Of a DNA stretch of 64,000 bases, positions 10,113-19,999 are shown in pieces. The notes under the pieces are model-generated. The model was not told the DNA's origin, made no database searches, and saw nothing but the letters and a program-made list of their open reading frames with translations. Origin of the DNA: Stramenopiles sp. TOSAG23-2 (lineage: Eukaryota; Sar); contig LT649238.1 of assembly GCA_900128395.1 (NCBI GenBank), forward strand, positions 17,310-81,309. Reading direction: 5' to 3'. Positions within the stretch are counted from its first letter, which is position 1. The number at the start of each line of letters is the position of its first letter. A program made the position numbers and the translations under genes.

Positions 10113-12962
10113 ATGAATGATAACAGTAATAGTGGACCGGTGTCGAAATTAGTGTCGGAATTATTGAAGAAATTTATACCTAGTATTGATAGTGATGAAA
10201 AGAAACAAATCGCTCTGAGAAGATATTGTATGAGGATATTAGGTAGTGCAATTGGTGCAAATGGAGGGAGATCAAGAAATGCTACATTTGTCAACGAGAA
10301 TATAAAAAAACGTTTAATACGCGCACGACCACATCATAAGGAAGGTGAAAATACAGCAAATCACTTCGACTTGTTGTATAGGCGTCTAGAAACTAGTAGA
10401 GTTGTACGAAATAAATGGGCTATATTATCGTTATTACAAGAACTAGCAAATACGGGTAATAGTAATAGTCTTGATAATAATAATAATAACAACAACGTAC
10501 TTGCTCCTGTTACATTTAGTCTAGGCGATTTAGGTGCATACGAATCAAAAACAACAAAATCGGGGCCAACAGTACCGGTGTCTACAAAGCAAACCAGTAG
10601 TAATAAGAATAACAACAACAATAGCAACGTGGAAAATCTTTCAAGGCAAAAACTAATATATAATGATAAAACTTCCATGTTACGATATAAAATTGATGAG
10701 AATACTTCTTTTAGTATGTCACAACAATTATTGTTACGTGATGTTATTTTTACTTTTCAAGGAATAGATGGCAAATATATACGTTTTAGTAAATCCGAAA
10801 ATTCGTATGCAATAGATCCAAAAATAGGGATACCAACTCCAGTCCGAGTTTTATTGTTAAAATTATCGCATATGGGATATTTATTTCGTAAAGTAAATAG
10901 TATTATTAATAAATCTATAGCAAGGAAAGATTTAGGTATCGTAGGGCAAAGTCTGTATTTCGTATTTCAAGAACAATTAGTCGATTATTATAGACTGATG
11001 GCGGTCTTGGAAGCACAAGTTGATCTAGGTGACCCAACTGGAATGGTAGGAGGTAATAACGACGGTAATGCAAATACAGGTATCGATGCGAACAATGTCT
11101 CAACAAACCCATCATTGACATTAAGACGTTTGTTTGTTTGGATTCAGGACCCATATGAACGAATTAAATTGATGCATACTATAGCAGAATCAACAGCGGG
11201 GATGCGAGGTGGTGCACTTGCATCTGCTGTACACACGTTTACTCGACATGGGGATCCAATGGTTCGTTCATTTGTCAATAAAACCATGCAAGAAATAAGT
11301 GCCCCACTTTTAGCGATGATTCGCCGTTGGGTATTTGAAGGTGATTTGCAAGATCCACTTGGTGAATTTTTTGTGGTTGAACATTCGGATGTTGCAAATG
11401 CAGACATGTGGCGCAGTAAATATTCATTAAACGAATCCATGATTCCAAGTTTCATTTCTCTTGAGCTTGCTCAACGCATATTGCAAATCGGTATGACTAT
11501 TAATTTCATACGTTCTTGTTGTGGAGAATCGCAATTTATATTGGATGCAACAGCATCTGCTAAATCTCAAGGAAAAGAATTTGATTATGGCGAGCCAGAT
11601 TTACTTTTTATAGCAATAGATCGTGCCTCTAAAGTCGCCAATAAATTTGTCGTCGATTTAATTTTAAAAAAATACGAGTTGTGGAAGCATTTAAATGCTC
11701 TAAAGGGGTTTTTACTTCTTGGACATGGGGATTTTGTTGCGAGCTTAATGGATGCATTGGTACCAGAACTAAGTAAGCCTGCTAGCCGTTTATTTCGACA
11801 TAATCTATTGGGAGTCCTAGATGGTGCTGTTCGTGCCTCCAATGCTCAATACGATGACGAGGAAACATTACAACGTCTTGATGTCAAATTATTGCCTGCA
11901 AAACCGGGCGATGATGGATGGGCTATATTCAGTTTAGATTACAATTTAGATGATCCGTTGAACACTATATTGACCAAAAATGCCATGGCAAAATATTTAC
12001 AAGTGTTCCATTTTCTATGGAGGATCAAGCGGGTGGCGCATTCACTTGGTACATTATGGAAGCATGTAACCAACTCAAGGCATATGTTGGGATCGTTGCC
12101 ACAATTATCTACATGGGTACGAAGCTTGCATTTGTTGCGTAATGAGATGCATCGTTTCATGGAGAGTTTGCAAGGTTATTTATTGTTTGAGGTACTTGAG
12201 ACATCGTGGGAAGGTTTGCGGGAAAGTATGAACGAAGCAACAGATTTAGATGAAGTTATACGCGCTCATGAGGAATATCAAAAACGTATGATCAAAGTTG
12301 CATTACTAGGGCCAGATCTAAAAGCATTGCGAAAAGGATTACATGATGTCATGGATATTGTCATGGCATTTTGTGGTGAACATGAACGAATATTAACAAG
12401 TGCATTAGAAATTATACACCGTAGGAATATGTACGAACAAAATGTAAAAGCACGCTTAGACGAAGGACAATGGGGTATAGATAGCAGCAATAACGACATT
12501 AGTTTAAATAGTAGTAATAATAACATTAGTAATATAAACGACTCATTAAACGAAAGCACTAATACGTTAAATGAGGCCGCTTACCAACTGGCATATGAGG
12601 CAAATGAGAAAGTGAAAACGACCCGTATTCAATTTACAAATAAATTCGTCGCGTTCATGAACTTAGCAGAAAAAGGATCTAGAAGCCATGGTCAAAATTT
12701 ACACTTTTTAACATTCCGTATGGATTTCAATGAATTTTATGACGAAGCTAAACGTGAAGCAATGGAAAAACGAGCACAAACGAGGGGTGGTGCTAATAAC
12801 GCCGACAATGACGAGGATCAACCTGCATTTGAAGAGCGATTGTTAAGGCAATTAGGAGCCAGTGGCGCTGGATACATTTCAAGACAAAATTCGTTGGATT
12901 CAGATTTAGCAAGTAATGATTTAAAATTGAGTGCCCCACCTAATGGGAAAAGTACATTTTAA
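10113..12962 (+). CDS. Gamma-tubulin complex component 3 (GCP3/Spc98)
   Basis: 949 residues. The N-terminal helical region (1-100) precedes two Asn-rich spacers (about 115-190). The GRIP1 domain begins near residue 205 (LLLRDVIFTFQGIDGKYIRF) and holds the GCP3-typical block LRRLFVWIQDPYERIKLMHT, then RGGALASAVHTFTRHGDP, then RWVFEGDLQDPLGEFFV and SMIPSFISLELAQRILQIG. GRIP2, the gamma-tubulin binding half, runs from about 495 to 870. GCP3 pairs with GCP2 in the gamma-tubulin small complex that nucleates microtubules at centrosomes or basal bodies. The C-terminal tail is Asn/Asp-rich. The single uninterrupted frame is close to the family's usual length. Confidence 0.95.
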   Translation: MNDNSNSGPVSKLVSELLKKFIPSIDSDEKKQIALRRYCMRILGSAIGANGGRSRNATFVNENIKKRLIRARPHHKEGENTANHFDLLYRRLETSRVVRNKWAILSLLQELANTGNSNSLDNNNNNNNVLAPVTFSLGDLGAYESKTTKSGPTVPVSTKQTSSNKNNNNNSNVENLSRQKLIYNDKTSMLRYKIDENTSFSMSQQLLLRDVIFTFQGIDGKYIRFSKSENSYAIDPKIGIPTPVRVLLLKLSHMGYLFRKVNSIINKSIARKDLGIVGQSLYFVFQEQLVDYYRLMAVLEAQVDLGDPTGMVGGNNDGNANTGIDANNVSTNPSLTLRRLFVWIQDPYERIKLMHTIAESTAGMRGGALASAVHTFTRHGDPMVRSFVNKTMQEISAPLLAMIRRWVFEGDLQDPLGEFFVVEHSDVANADMWRSKYSLNESMIPSFISLELAQRILQIGMTINFIRSCCGESQFILDATASAKSQGKEFDYGEPDLLFIAIDRASKVANKFVVDLILKKYELWKHLNALKGFLLLGHGDFVASLMDALVPELSKPASRLFRHNLLGVLDGAVRASNAQYDDEETLQRLDVKLLPAKPGDDGWAIFSLDYNLDDPLNTILTKNAMAKYLQVFHFLWRIKRVAHSLGTLWKHVTNSRHMLGSLPQLSTWVRSLHLLRNEMHRFMESLQGYLLFEVLETSWEGLRESMNEATDLDEVIRAHEEYQKRMIKVALLGPDLKALRKGLHDVMDIVMAFCGEHERILTSALEIIHRRNMYEQNVKARLDEGQWGIDSSNNDISLNSSNNNISNINDSLNESTNTLNEAAYQLAYEANEKVKTTRIQFTNKFVAFMNLAEKGSRSHGQNLHFLTFRMDFNEFYDEAKREAMEKRAQTRGGANNADNDEDQPAFEERLLRQLGASGAGYISRQNSLDSDLASNDLKLSAPPNGKSTF

Positions 12963-13466
12963 AAAATTAACACACACACACATACATGTATATATATATG
13001 ACCCGGTTTTTCTGAGAGAGGACTTTTATTATTGAGCTAAACCATGTATATATTATATATGTATCAATCATACTCCTGTACATCTTATGTACGTACAAGA
13101 GATAAAATATGATATGCACATATCATATGATATCATACGCTTATGTATGTGATATGATAATATATATATATATATATCTAAATCATTTTTGATTTGAGAT
13201 GTTAATGGACGGGAGTAAAAGAAATTTATATAATATATGAGTAAGAGAACATTTTATATATATGATTATATCATAGCATATTATACTCGTATGATTAGTA
13301 TGACCATATCATACTCGTAGATATAAATTATGATAGATAATATGATATTACATATGTATATATATGTACACACATTTACTAGATGAAAAAAACTTTATAC
13401 GTGTACGATATATATATTTTTTAAATTACGAGCATCATTATACACACCACACACATATAATTTTAA

Positions 13467-13503
<37 letters not shown>

Positions 13504-13641
13504 TTTATGAATGTGTGTGCGCTGTTTTTTAAATATCATACTTTTCCATCACTTCACCACTACAAGATTATGTGATAGGATTATTTCACTCCTCGTCGTA
13601 TTATATAATTTTACTAAGTTGCCTATCTTTGTATAATTCAG
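12963..13641. other. Convergent 3' intergenic region rich in palindromes and TA repeats
   Basis: No gene. Between the convergent GCP3 and NDUFB2 genes. Dense in TATCATATGATATCATA-type palindromes (about 13090-13160 and 13255-13360), ACTCGTATGAT near 13285, and a long (TA)n tract at about 13470-13499. See the finding on 3' flank signatures. Confidence 0.6.
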
Positions 13642-14046
13642 TTAATGATGATGATCATCCTCGGTATCCAGAACAGGTATTTCACCAATTCCAGTAACTT
13701 TAAATTTTATATTGTCCGTATTAACAGTTGCACCATGTGACCCACCATGTTCCCATGGTTCTCTTAAACCTAGTACTGACATACCGTCTTCTTTTGCACG
13801 ATAAAATAACCATAACCACATAACTACCATCATTGTTGTTCCCATATTTTTATGTATTGGAGCAACGTGTGGAGGGGTGAAACCATTCCATGATTTACCA
13901 CCACCGCCGCCACCCATGAATCGTACACCACCTACTAACCTGTTATTACTATTATTGGTTGCGCTTGTTCTCATCATATTTGCAGAACGACATGCAGGCA
14001 TACGGCCCGACCGTGTTAAATTTTTAACTATATTTAAAAACGACAT
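13642..14046 (-). CDS. NDUFB2: Mitochondrial complex I AGGG subunit (NDUFB2-like)
   Basis: 134 residues from the ATG at 14046. A basic, Ser/Arg-rich mitochondrial transit peptide (residues 1-45) precedes a Gly run (GGGGGG) and a single transmembrane helix containing VMWLWLFYRAKEDG, followed by GLREPWEHGGSHG and a His-rich end. This helix and the PWEHGG tail closely follow the plant/protist form of the NDUFB2 (AGGG) accessory subunit of the complex I membrane arm. The CIA30 assembly factor at 4374-4913 concerns the same complex, though the genes are 9 kb apart. An earlier in-frame TTG at 14052 is not a plausible start. Confidence 0.82.
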   Translation of the reverse strand: MSFLNIVKNLTRSGRMPACRSANMMRTSATNNSNNRLVGGVRFMGGGGGGKSWNGFTPPHVAPIHKNMGTTMMVVMWLWLFYRAKEDGMSVLGLREPWEHGGSHGATVNTDNIKFKVTGIGEIPVLDTEDDHHH

Positions 14047-14843
14047 TATCAAGAATAAAGCAAAAACAAATATGAATTATATATATTGAAAAAACAATTT
14101 CAAAAAAATATATACACACACGCAAAAAAGATGTTATACAAATATAATTTTGCCTTCTATTCTTGCTGTATGGTATATTCAATTTATTATCTGTTTTGTA
14201 TTTATTATTTTCCCTTGTAACTTGTCCAACTATTATTATACATATTTCTATCCACACATGATGACAAACAACATGCAAAAAACGTTGTTTATTTTGACCT
14301 TCATTCATTTTTTTGTGAGAAGTTGCTGAAGAAGAATTTTTGGATTTTTTTTTTGGCAATTTGAGTGAACCTTGTAAATTTATTAGTGCTATTTCTATGG
14401 CACTAATATTGGCCTTCGGCTGTCTTTTCTTTGCTATGTCTATAGTAAAGATAAGACTACAGAAAGTTAGACTTAACTTTCATAGGCGAAATGCCCCGAG
14501 ATGTTTCGAGAGATGATGGCACTATGCTGCCAGACTTTTTTTTTCGAATGCTGTGTAGTGCACTAGTGGTATGTTCTGTATATTTAATAGTACTATAGTA
14601 CAATAATGCTGTTTCTTCCTTTTATTTTTCCTTCCTTCCTCTTCTTCTGTGATATTTTCTTTTAGTTGTTCGAAAAAAGGAGGGGCATCACAAATAATAT
14701 ATGATAGTATAAGTAAATATAATAATACAGCACATATATATATGAATATATATGTATATATATACATTCGTGGAGGTAACATATACATTGATTGTTTTAA
14801 TATATATATATACTGGTATATTCAAACATTATAATATTATAAA
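14047..14843. other. Intergenic region, possible unannotated minus-strand reading frame
   Basis: Divergent gap between NDUFB2 and the secreted orphan. On the minus strand, 14479 down to 14024 is open without an ATG near its start and contains a Lys-rich peptide (LPKKKSKNSSSATSHKK). A 9-bp hairpin (TATTAGTGC/GCACTAATA) lies at 14381-14408. No gene is called because no start, domain or splice structure is supported. The remainder is AT-rich, with (TA)-rich stretches at 14740-14820. Confidence 0.4.
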
Positions 14844-15818
14844 ATGAACCGTTTATTATTACTAATTGTATTATCAGCAACATATGTTTTAGCAGTTGCT
14901 GCTACAAATGAAGTTATCGTAGAAAAACCAACACTTGTTGGGAGACTAAAAAACCACTTAAACTCTTTATTGAGCTTAGTAGAAACAAAGGAAGAAGGTG
15001 AGCCATCACCAGTCAAAGCCAAGTTTGATGCTATTTTGAATGCGCCAGAAAAACCTGGGCATGATGAAGCATTAGATGAGGAAGGAAAACCTGTCTTCAA
15101 CGGTACGAAAAAAGTTGGATTCGACAAAGGGGAGTTGGATCCGTTGTTTGATGAAGTAGAAAATAAAACTAACGCTACACGTGTAGTAGCAGTAACATTT
15201 CATGGTCGTAAGCATAAGAAACCGAGAAAGACACCAACAGTAATAGAATTGAATACGCCGACATTATATAACGATCGTATTAATTACCGTAAAGCAAGAA
15301 AAGTTATGGCTGAAGTCATGTCGGAATATCCTGATAAACATAGAGAAGTAGAATTATCAACCCACGCACGTTGTGTAGATACTGATCCATATTTTCCAGG
15401 TTGGAAAAATCCAACTGTCTTTACGAATCCTACACCAATGCGTAAATATGCAAGAAATGTTGCGGTAAAAATACATGAAAATACTGCAGCCAATGTTATG
15501 CACGAAGCTACAACAGTTATTACAGATACACCTGTCAACACAGAGGAGAATCTAAAACCAGCAGATCACTCAACTGAAGAAATAATTAGTGACGGACAAA
15601 CTCATCATACACTGAAGTCACCAAAAGAAGAAGAAACAATAATATCATTAGACAAAGGTATCAAAGAGATGGCAGAGATCATGAAAACCAACGAAACGCT
15701 AGGCGCTGAAAATAATTTGAAGAAATTACAACAAGCAGAAAAAGATAGAGAGGCCAAAGAGGATGCAGAAGAAGAAGAGGAAGCTAAAGATGATGAAAAT
15801 CCTAAGGAGGCTCAATAA
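14844..15818 (+). CDS. Secreted orphan protein
   Basis: 324 residues with a clear signal peptide (MNRLLLLIVLSATYVLAVAA, probably cleaved after about residue 20). The mature part is hydrophilic with potential N-glycosylation sites (FNGTKK, VENKTNATR) and no further membrane segment. The centre contains PYFPGWKNPTVFTNP and only one cysteine; the C-terminus is an acidic Glu/Lys-rich, probably helical tail (about residues 270-324). No known family was recognised. Secretion or retention in the endomembrane system is inferred from the signal peptide only. No KDEL-like retention signal is present at the end (KEAQ). Confidence 0.75.
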   Translation: MNRLLLLIVLSATYVLAVAATNEVIVEKPTLVGRLKNHLNSLLSLVETKEEGEPSPVKAKFDAILNAPEKPGHDEALDEEGKPVFNGTKKVGFDKGELDPLFDEVENKTNATRVVAVTFHGRKHKKPRKTPTVIELNTPTLYNDRINYRKARKVMAEVMSEYPDKHREVELSTHARCVDTDPYFPGWKNPTVFTNPTPMRKYARNVAVKIHENTAANVMHEATTVITDTPVNTEENLKPADHSTEEIISDGQTHHTLKSPKEEETIISLDKGIKEMAEIMKTNETLGAENNLKKLQQAEKDREAKEDAEEEEEAKDDENPKEAQ

Positions 15819-16114
15819 AAGTGTATGATACTCGCTAAAAATTAATTTTTATGATAATTTAAAAAAATATAAAGAAAAGTGATATTAATATATGATGTAT
15901 CCATATATCTGGTAGTTTAAAATTTTGCAAAATGTAGAAACGGTGCACAATATCTGTGCACCGATAACATTACCTTAAATGTAATTATATAATAGGTTAT
16001 AATATAGTACATATTTAAGGATAATAATATTACATGTATTTTGAGAACGTGAACAGATATTGTACACGGCATTTACACCGCACACAGCAGGTAAAAAAAT
16101 CCTATATCGATAAT

Positions 16115-16143
16115 CACTATGGCTGAAATAAGCCCTTTTTTTT
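16115..16143 (+). repeat. Left terminal inverted repeat of the 16.1-18.2 kb element
   Basis: 29 bp, exact reverse complement of 18143-18171. Confidence 0.85.
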
Positions 16144-16144
16144 A

Positions 16145-16352
16145 ACTATTTTTTCATGGCTTCACTCGGCCTCTAATCGGATCACTGGCCTTTTTACCCT
16201 GTAACTCGTACTAAAAGAATACTTGGTATGGTCCTATATATCCCCTTTACTATTTTTTCATGGCTTCACTCGGCCTCTAATCGGATCACTGGCCTTTTTA
16301 CCCTGTAACTCGTACTAAAAGAATACTTGGTATGGTCCTATATATCCCCTTT
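16145..16352. repeat. Tandem duplication, 2 x 104 bp
   Basis: Copies at 16145-16248 and 16249-16352 appear identical. The repeat starts just inside the left terminal inverted repeat and is more GC-rich than its surroundings (for example TTCACTCGGCCTCTAATCGG). Confidence 0.9.
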
Positions 16353-16688
16353 AGTGCGCACCTGCTAATTTTCCCCCATGGGAATAGCATTGATGTCTTA
16401 TACACATTTCCAGCAATTAAAAAATCTCATTTAGTATACAATCTACCTATCAAGAGAATACTACGTCAATCACGTCAGATATTTTTTTTGGCGAATGGGT
16501 TTTTTTTTTTGTAAATTCACAGAACCATTTCACACACATACATATTATAGTATTGTATTATTATATATACTATAGACTATTATAAAGTGTTGTAACACTG
16601 TTGATAATTTCCAAATTGATCTAAAGAATAATGCTAATAAAAGCAACGCATTCTATACTTTCAACAATTATTGCAAGTGTCTGCAAAA

Positions 16689-17699
16689 ATGGATACAAAG
16701 AAGACTCAATACAAGTTGATTGACACAACAGTACCTGTTCCATCGCTTCCAACTCAAAAACTAAATGGTGGATCATATGATGATGACGAAGCATGCAAAA
16801 CATTTACCTGGAAAAATGCTAACAATGAAGCATATGGAGGGACTGGGGGAATACTAATAGCATATTCCCACACGATTCGAAATAATATTACTACATACTT
16901 TTTCTACTCAAATCAAAATGCTAACAATGAAGCATATGGAGGGACTGGGGGAATACTAATAGCATATTCCCACACGATTCGAAATAATATTACTACATAC
17001 TTTTTCTACTCAAATCAAATATCCAGTGCAGTGTATGAATATGTTACGAAGAAATGTAAATCTACAATAAAGACAGAATTATCCGGTATGAATAGTAAGA
17101 CAGTAATTAGGATTGAAGAAGTAAAACTTGCCCGAAGTCATAAATATTGTGATTCAAACGATTGTTTTCATGCAATTGAAAAAGGTGTGAAGTGGTGTGT
17201 CTCATGTCGAGGCTTTTTAGACGCTTTTGCAAAGCAGAAAGAAGAGAACGAAAATGAGAGAAATAAACGAAAATTAGACGAGGCAGATCTACAAAGACAA
17301 ATGCAGAATTTAAAGCTGAAACATAATAGAAATAATGAAGACGCTAGAAATATCAATGCTGAAGCTCAAAGTGTAATTACTGATAGCAAGAAGAAAATCG
17401 AAGAACTTCAAACTCAATTGAAACAACTATCTGAACAAGTAGATACAAATGTTAAAGCACTAATCGAAAAAAATAAAAGTGTCCAGACGCTAACAGAAAC
17501 GAATAGGGTTCAAGCAGTACAGGTAGAAACGTTGGAAGAAGACAATGCGCAGCAACAAGTGAAAAATATTGATGCACAGGTTGCAATTGCAGCCATAAAA
17601 AGCTTGGTATTGGAGTATCGTAAGGAAAAAGACGAACATGATATACTCTCTTCAATTTATTCAATTTATTGTCCATTATTATTATTAAAGCAATATTAG
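16689..17699 (+). CDS. Element-borne coiled-coil protein with putative zinc-binding motif
   Basis: 336 residues from the ATG at 16689, lying wholly inside the inverted-repeat element. The N-terminal part contains an exact in-frame 34-residue tandem duplication (NANNEAYGGTGGIL...). Next comes a Cys cluster with spacing C-x4-C-x10-C-x2-C (YCDSNDC to WCVSC, about residues 156-175) that could bind zinc. A long charged coiled coil rich in Lys/Glu/Gln follows (about 185-310), then a short hydrophobic end. No DDE/D transposase, helicase or reverse-transcriptase motif was seen. It could be an accessory transposon protein or a captured host gene. The context suggests mobility; the function is unknown. 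Confidence 0.6.
   Translation: MDTKKTQYKLIDTTVPVPSLPTQKLNGGSYDDDEACKTFTWKNANNEAYGGTGGILIAYSHTIRNNITTYFFYSNQNANNEAYGGTGGILIAYSHTIRNNITTYFFYSNQISSAVYEYVTKKCKSTIKTELSGMNSKTVIRIEEVKLARSHKYCDSNDCFHAIEKGVKWCVSCRGFLDAFAKQKEENENERNKRKLDEADLQRQMQNLKLKHNRNNEDARNINAEAQSVITDSKKKIEELQTQLKQLSEQVDTNVKALIEKNKSVQTLTETNRVQAVQVETLEEDNAQQQVKNIDAQVAIAAIKSLVLEYRKEKDEHDILSSIYSIYCPLLLLKQY
16814..17017. repeat. In-frame tandem duplication, 2 x 102 bp
   Basis: Copies at 16814-16915 and 16916-17017 look identical and add exactly 34 residues, so the reading frame is preserved. Confidence 0.9.
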
Positions 17700-18142
17700 T
17701 AGCAGAATAATAATAATTATTATTAATAATATTGATGATGATTATCTATTATGTATATATTGTTTATTAATGATAATATATTAATGATAATATTACAATA
17801 CTTGTGATCTTTTATAAAACTTTTCTAACGTAGGTGTATCTATAATAATAATAGCGTATCTATAATAATAATAGCGTATCTATAATAATAATAATCACAC
17901 TCCCTTTGCAAAAAAACATCCTCATTGATGTGTCACCTGCATAAGTCTGTTGTTGTAAATTTCATGAAAGACCCCATGCTAATTGCGGAACTAGGGACAA
18001 AGCTTGGTATCGTACTAAAACACTATAAAACCATTAATGCAAAAACTTTAGCCATATCAAAAAGTTCCAGAGGATTTTCAATTAGCATGGCGCACGCCTG
18101 ATAGTGTTAGGCTCAGGGTTAAAACGAGAAAAAAAATAGATG

Positions 18143-18171
18143 AAAAAAAAGGGCTTATTTCAGCCATAGTG
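18143..18171 (-). repeat. Right terminal inverted repeat of the 16.1-18.2 kb element
   Basis: 29 bp, exact reverse complement of 16115-16143, followed by ATAAT as at the left end. Confidence 0.85.
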
Positions 18172-18320
18172 ATAATAATCAAAATATTATTATATCAATT
18201 AAGGCAGAGTATTTACATTAAGTCTCATGTTATAACAAAAAATGCATTATTAACAACATATCTTTATAGGCATACATATATAACTGTTTTGCATCGGGGA
18301 TATAGATTGATAAATTACAC

Positions 18321-19178
18321 ATGTTTAATAAAAACATAATCATGTCAGATAATAATGCGGTGCCACCAATACAACCAGTAAAACTATTTGCTGAATGGGC
18401 TATGACGCATTTATTTAAACCTAATTATGGAGAAATGTTATTAAAAAAAGGTATTCTTGTTATTGATGATTTTCTTAGTCACGAAGAAGTACTGATATGT
18501 AGGCACGAATTACAACGCTTAGACTTTGCACCCACGAGGCAACCAAAAACAATACGAACCGATAATATAACGTGGATTCATGAAAACCAAAATTTCAATT
18601 CAGTAAATAATGATGATAAATCATTTTTACCAGAACTTGTAAGAAAAATAAAGGCAATTGGCTGCATGTTTGAAAATGTCTTAGGTAAACTAGAAGCTCC
18701 GTCTCGATGTATGGTCTCTATGTATAAAAATATAAATATCATTACTGAACAGGATAATAATAACGATGATAACAATGAAAAAATAATAAATGAAATGACT
18801 ACAGGAAACTTGAGAAATAATGGTTATAGGGCTCATTTAGATTGTAGCCCACCAAAAGATGATGATTTATATTGGCTCTGGAAAAGTAGTCGAGAAACAT
18901 CAGAGAGAAAATTAACTTCCATTTTATATCTTAATGATGAATGGACGGAGCAGGATGGTGGTAAATTGCGTTGTTATATTGGATGTGAACGTGGTGATAG
19001 TAATGGTCAAACAGCAAAAGAAACGATTGATATAGAGCCAAAAGCGGGGCGGTTGGTTTTATTTCTATCTAAAAAAATTCCTCATGAAGTCTTGCCAATA
19101 ACATCTTCCAATAATTCAACTCCAAGAATGGCAATGAGTTGTTGGTTTATTCAATCAGAAGATAATGAAATTTCATGA
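18321..19178 (+). CDS. 2-oxoglutarate/Fe(II) prolyl-4-hydroxylase-like oxygenase
   Basis: 285 residues; a second possible start is the ATG at 18342. The double-stranded beta-helix iron site is complete: HLD (about residues 172-174) and the distal histidine in KKIPHEVLP (about 255), with the 2-oxoglutarate-binding arginine in TPRMAMSCWF (about 268). ILVIDDFLSHEEVLICRHEL and LTSILYLNDEWTEQDGGKLR are typical of the prolyl 4-hydroxylase/EGLN (PHD) group. An Asn/Asp-rich insert (about 145-160) separates the N-terminal part from the catalytic core. Such enzymes hydroxylate prolines in oxygen-sensing, Skp1 or ribosomal targets; the substrate here cannot be read from sequence. No signal peptide, so probably cytosolic or nuclear. 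Confidence 0.85.
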   Translation: MFNKNIIMSDNNAVPPIQPVKLFAEWAMTHLFKPNYGEMLLKKGILVIDDFLSHEEVLICRHELQRLDFAPTRQPKTIRTDNITWIHENQNFNSVNNDDKSFLPELVRKIKAIGCMFENVLGKLEAPSRCMVSMYKNINIITEQDNNNDDNNEKIINEMTTGNLRNNGYRAHLDCSPPKDDDLYWLWKSSRETSERKLTSILYLNDEWTEQDGGKLRCYIGCERGDSNGQTAKETIDIEPKAGRLVLFLSKKIPHEVLPITSSNNSTPRMAMSCWFIQSEDNEIS

Positions 19179-19999
19179 TTGTGTGACAAGACAATGATAT
19201 TATTGTGATGATGTGTTTATAACCTAAGTTAATATTTTGAACATATGTGCTGTAGAGTACAAAGAATGTAATTGAAAAAGACGGAGAGGGAGGAGAGTTG
19301 TTTTAAATCTCGCATGTATAAATACCGATATTTACTTTTTTATCTTTTCTTATATAATATATTAATATATATTTTATTTTATAAAAAATTAATTTTATGT
19401 ATATAATTATGCATATCATATCAACTGTTACGAGTAGTTGATACCATCTATTTACCTTCAAATTGGTTTTCTCTATTATGGGAACATCAAACACTAGTGT
19501 GAGATAGATTATTTCAGTTATTGTATTCTTTTGAAGAGTAGGAATTATCATGAGTAATATTAAAACAATATTAAATTATGCGTATAAATTATTATCATAT
19601 ACACTAGTGTGAGATAGATTATTTCAGTTATTGTATTCTTTTGAAGAGTAGGAATTATCATGAGTAATATTAAAACAATATTAAATTATGCGTATAAATT
19701 ATTATCATATCATAGTAATGATACTATCATATCAAAATGTATCGCGGCTGCGACGTCTTAACGAAGAATGAGAGGCACGAAGCGAAATATGTGGAGATAA
19801 TTTATTCACGCGCGAGATAGAGTATTGGAGCATCATAGTATTTACCACGGAAAGTAAAATTATTATAACTTAGATTTTAACCATCATATTTGTGGATTCA
19901 CACTGTTTCAAAAACTCAAAATTTAAAATTTAAATTATGAGATATACACACATCTCATCTCAATAAAATACATATTAATCATATCATTATGATTTTTTA
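19179..19999. other. Convergent 3' intergenic region with dispersed repeat
   Basis: No gene. Holds a 2 x 110-bp tandem duplication (annotated separately), TATCATA palindromes near 19400 and 19690-19730, and from about 19755 to 19884 a dispersed repeat (core TATTTACCACGGAAAGTAAAA) shared with 30697-30810. Confidence 0.6.
19491..19710. repeat. Tandem duplication, 2 x 110 bp
   Basis: Copies at 19491-19600 and 19601-19710, both beginning ACACTAGTGTGAGATAG, look identical by eye. They lie in a non-coding 3' gap. Confidence 0.9.

Larger units (their letters stand above)
16110..18176. mobile_element. Probable DNA transposon with 29-bp terminal inverted repeats and ATAAT flanking repeat
   Basis: Perfect 29-bp inverted termini at 16115-16143 and 18143-18171 begin CACTATGGCTGAAATAAGCC and run into eight T. 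ATAAT directly flanks both ends (16110-16114 and 18172-18176), as expected of a target-site duplication. Imperfect pairing continues inward (CTATTTTTTC on the left, its complement on the right). The interior holds a tandem 104-bp repeat, one ORF, a triplicated 18-bp-type unit (about 17835-17895) and a subterminal 12-bp inverted repeat (17974-17985 / 18079-18090). The CACTA start recalls CACTA elements, but those make 3-bp duplications and no transposase was recognised, so the superfamily is open. It may be non-autonomous. Confidence 0.75.

Noticed and set aside
16110-18176. Assignment to PIF/Harbinger on the basis of a TAA flank
   Set aside because: TAA is embedded in the longer ATAAT repeat and no Harbinger-type transposase or Myb-like protein is seen, so superfamily was left open.
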